This document shows, in pieces, positions 6,938 to 8,491 of a DNA stretch of 8,491 nt. Numbering within the stretch: position 1 is the stretch's first letter; each line of letters begins with the position of its first letter. The notes below the pieces were generated by a model. The model saw only the letters and a program-made list of their open reading frames with translations. It ran no database searches and was not told the origin of the DNA. The stretch comes from an uncultured bacterium (lineage in GTDB: Bacteria > Bacillota > Clostridia > Lachnospirales > Lachnospiraceae). The position numbers and the translations under genes are program-made. The stretch covers positions 1 through 8,491 of the forward strand of contig CAMBUC010000081.1 in NCBI GenBank assembly GCA_945871045.1, written 5' to 3'.

Positions 6938-6939
6938 AT

Positions 6940-7518
6940 ATGAATTATCTATGGGGCTTCATGATCGTGATCGGTGTGATCTTTGGTGCATTTCATGGTG
7001 GATTTCGCCAGATTACAGAGGCTGCTGTATCTTCTGCAAAAGAAGCGGTCAGCCTTGCGATCGCGATGGCAGGTGTCATCGCCATGTGGACGGGTCTGAT
7101 GGAGATCGCACAGGAAACAGGGATTTTAAGCGCCTGTACAAGAAAAATGCGTCCTTTGCTGCGATTTCTTTTTCCCGGATTGCCAAAGGATTGCCGGGCG
7201 AATGAATTGATCGCCACAAACTTTATCGCGAATATTTTTGGGCTTGGCTGGGCGGCGACACCGGCGGGTTTAGAAGCCATGCAGGAACTGCAAATGCTTT
7301 CCGGTGAAAAGAAAGGGGTGGCAAGCCGGGAAATGTGCATTTTTCTGGTGCTGAATATTTCTTCTTTACAACTCATTCCTGTCAATATGATCGCCTATCG
7401 AAGCCAGTACGGAAGCGTCAATCCGGCAGCGATCGTGGGGCCGGGAATCGTGGCGACCCTTGTCAGTACGCTGACAGCAGTCATCTTATGTAAGATCGCG
7501 TGCGCCTTTACATCATAG
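6940..7518 (+). CDS. spmA: Spore maturation protein SpmA
   Basis: 192 residues, near the usual SpmA length of about 196. It is an integral membrane protein of the nucleoside-recognition (Gate) family that partners SpmB in spore core dehydration. Family features in order are: an N-terminal membrane segment (MNYLWGFMIVIGVIFG), AAVSSAKEAVSLAIAMAGV, the MWTGLMEIAQETGIL segment, LFPGLPKD, then NFIANIFGLGWAATPAGLEAM (Bacillus has GLGNAATP), a conserved FLVLN-SSLQLIP stretch, and a C-terminal IVGPGIVATLVSTLTAVI membrane segment. The start is supported by the upstream purine-rich RBS and by family alignment. Its usual downstream partner spmB lies upstream in the opposite orientation. The sirtuin gene follows 102 bases downstream with its own candidate promoter. 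The identification is firm. Confidence 0.93.
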   Translation: MNYLWGFMIVIGVIFGAFHGGFRQITEAAVSSAKEAVSLAIAMAGVIAMWTGLMEIAQETGILSACTRKMRPLLRFLFPGLPKDCRANELIATNFIANIFGLGWAATPAGLEAMQELQMLSGEKKGVASREMCIFLVLNISSLQLIPVNMIAYRSQYGSVNPAAIVGPGIVATLVSTLTAVILCKIACAFTS

Positions 7519-7536
7519 ATTTCCATCGCAGGTTTC

Positions 7537-7565
7537 TTGCATGTGGGCAAAAAATGGTCTATGAT
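7537..7565 (+). promoter_or_regulatory. Candidate sigma-A promoter of the sirtuin gene
   Basis: TTGCAT (7537-7542), a 17-base spacer and TATGAT (7560-7565). The -10 matches 5 of 6 consensus positions, the -35 3 of 6, and spacing is ideal. It would start transcription near 7572 and make the sirtuin independent of the sporulation gene spmA. No terminator is seen between spmA and this site. Confidence 0.45.
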
Positions 7566-7604
7566 AAGAAAAGACGCAGTCTGAATAGGCTCAACAGTTA
7601 TGAT

Positions 7605-7612
7605 AAAGGAGG
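7605..7612 (+). promoter_or_regulatory. Ribosome binding site deciding the sirtuin start
   Basis: AAAGGAGG lies 8 bases before ATG 7621. The in-frame ATG at 7600 overlaps this site and is rejected as a start. Confidence 0.75.
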
Positions 7613-7620
7613 CAAAAAGT

Positions 7621-8349
7621 ATGTCAGAGGCAATCGAAAAATTTCTGCAGATGGTAAAAGATTCGGATAATATCGTTTTTTTCGGAGGCGCAGGTGTCAG
7701 TACGGAGAGTGGGATTCCGGATTTTCGGAGTGTGGACGGATTATATAATCAGACGTATGATTATCCTCCCGAAACGATCTTAAGCCATAGTTTTTATATT
7801 GCAAAGACCGATGAATTTTATCGATTCTATCGGGACAAGATGCTCTGTCTGGACGTAAAGCCCAATGTGACACATGAAAAACTGGCACAACTGGAGGCGG
7901 CAGGGAAACTGAAAGCCGTCGTAACCCAGAATATTGATGGGTTACATCAGGCAGCAGGTTCCAAGCGTGTATTGGAACTTCATGGCAGCGTACATCGCAA
8001 TTATTGCCAGCGCTGCGGAAAACTGTTTGATGCGGGATATATCTTAGAGTCATCTGATCCGTCTCCCTTATGTGATGACTGCGGTGGACGGATCAAGCCG
8101 GATGTGGTGCTTTATGAGGAAGGATTGGATGATCAGACCATCCGGGATGCCATTTATTATATCAGTCATGCGGACATGCTTATCATCGGAGGAACATCAC
8201 TGGCGGTATATCCGGCAGCAGGGCTGATCGACTATTACAGAGGAAACAAACTGGTACTGATCAATAAATCCGCTACTCCCATGGACAGCCGGGCAGATCT
8301 GGTGATCCAGGAAGGACTCGGTGCAGTATTCGGACAGATTGAAGTGTAA
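7621..8349 (+). CDS. cobB: NAD-dependent protein deacetylase, Sir2/CobB (sirtuin) family
   Basis: 242 residues, the size of a minimal bacterial sirtuin. By family it removes acetyl groups from protein lysines in the cytoplasm, consuming NAD and releasing nicotinamide and O-acetyl-ADP-ribose. NAD-binding GAGVSTESGIPDFRS is at residues 23-37, TQNIDGLH at 102-109, the catalytic histidine in HG at 121-122, and GGTSL at 190-194. A complete zinc site is present, with C129/C132 and C151/C154. The Ala-x-x-x-Tyr-Arg signature of class III desuccinylases is not seen. Overall it resembles class U sirtuins such as the Thermotoga enzyme, so deacetylation is the likely activity. The FGE commonly seen after the zinc site reads YEE here. 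The start is fixed by the AAAGGAGG site at 7605-7612. It probably has its own promoter, and DUF951 follows 59 bases downstream. Confidence 0.93.
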   Translation: MSEAIEKFLQMVKDSDNIVFFGGAGVSTESGIPDFRSVDGLYNQTYDYPPETILSHSFYIAKTDEFYRFYRDKMLCLDVKPNVTHEKLAQLEAAGKLKAVVTQNIDGLHQAAGSKRVLELHGSVHRNYCQRCGKLFDAGYILESSDPSPLCDDCGGRIKPDVVLYEEGLDDQTIRDAIYYISHADMLIIGGTSLAVYPAAGLIDYYRGNKLVLINKSATPMDSRADLVIQEGLGAVFGQIEV

Positions 8350-8395
8350 AATACCGGATGGGGGAGATTCTCAGTAGGAAAGAGTAAAAGAATAA

Positions 8396-8401
8396 AAGAG
8401 G
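8396..8401 (+). promoter_or_regulatory. Ribosome binding site of the DUF951 gene
   Basis: AAGAGG lies 7 bases before ATG 8409. The 59-bp gap after the sirtuin gene contains no visible terminator, so readthrough from it is possible. Confidence 0.55.
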
Positions 8402-8408
8402 TTTCATC

Positions 8409-8491
8409 ATGGATTATAGAGTTGGAGACATCGTTACATTAAAAAAGGGGCATCCCTGCGGCAGCCATGACTGGAAGATCCTGCGGGTCGG
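8409..8491 (+). CDS. DUF951 family protein (YyzM-like), 5' part only
   Basis: Only 27 complete codons lie in the window; the gene runs off the right edge. The N-terminus MDYRVGDIVTLKKGHPCG, followed by SHDWKILRVG, matches the start of DUF951 proteins. These are small (about 60-70 residue) Firmicutes proteins, such as B. subtilis YyzM, of unknown function. In the family the HPCG and a downstream Cys pair are thought to form a metal site; the second part is not visible here. An RBS is in place. It may be cotranscribed with the sirtuin. Confidence 0.85.
   Translation, partial: MDYRVGDIVTLKKGHPCGSHDWKILRV

Noticed and set aside
7600..7620. Sirtuin starting at ATG 7600
   Set aside because: The ATG sits at the edge of the AAAGGAGG site that serves ATG 7621, and no RBS precedes it.

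Overview
The window looks like an ordinary chromosomal segment of an endospore-forming Firmicute, most likely a clostridial species of the Lachnospiraceae type. The grounds are mid-range GC judged by eye, strong purine-rich ribosome binding sites, a spmA/spmB pair, a DUF951 gene, and the neighbouring trmN6 and rsmI genes. It holds seven complete protein genes and the start of an eighth. I see no mobile element, CRISPR array, RNA gene or prophage. No gene-free stretch exceeds about 120 bases.

Layout. At 38-1667 (+) are two overlapping RNA-modification genes, trmN6 and rsmI. A DUF885 metallopeptidase-like gene with an N-terminal export or anchor segment runs the opposite way (1640-3439, -), and its last 28 bases overlap the end of rsmI. 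From a shared 110-bp divergent promoter region, a 900-residue exported protein of unknown function is read rightward (3550-6252, +). After a 41-bp convergent gap comes spmB (6294-6821, -), then spmA in the opposite orientation (6940-7518, +), then a zinc-binding sirtuin (7621-8349, +) and the first 27 codons of a DUF951 gene (8409 to the window edge, +).

How the genes work together. TrmN6 and RsmI modify tRNA and 16S rRNA. The DUF885 protein and the 900-residue protein both carry N-terminal export signals and share a divergent promoter region, so they may be expressed together at the cell surface. SpmA and SpmB are membrane proteins required for spore core dehydration. They are usually encoded in tandem, but here they diverge. 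Their 118-bp intergenic region contains a perfect 10-bp inverted repeat whose two arms each read as a sigma-K-type -10 element with a matching -35 on the correct strand. This is the most interesting non-coding signal in the window.

I found no convincing new multi-gene system. The items most worth following up are the symmetric spmA/spmB promoter region and the large exported orphan protein.
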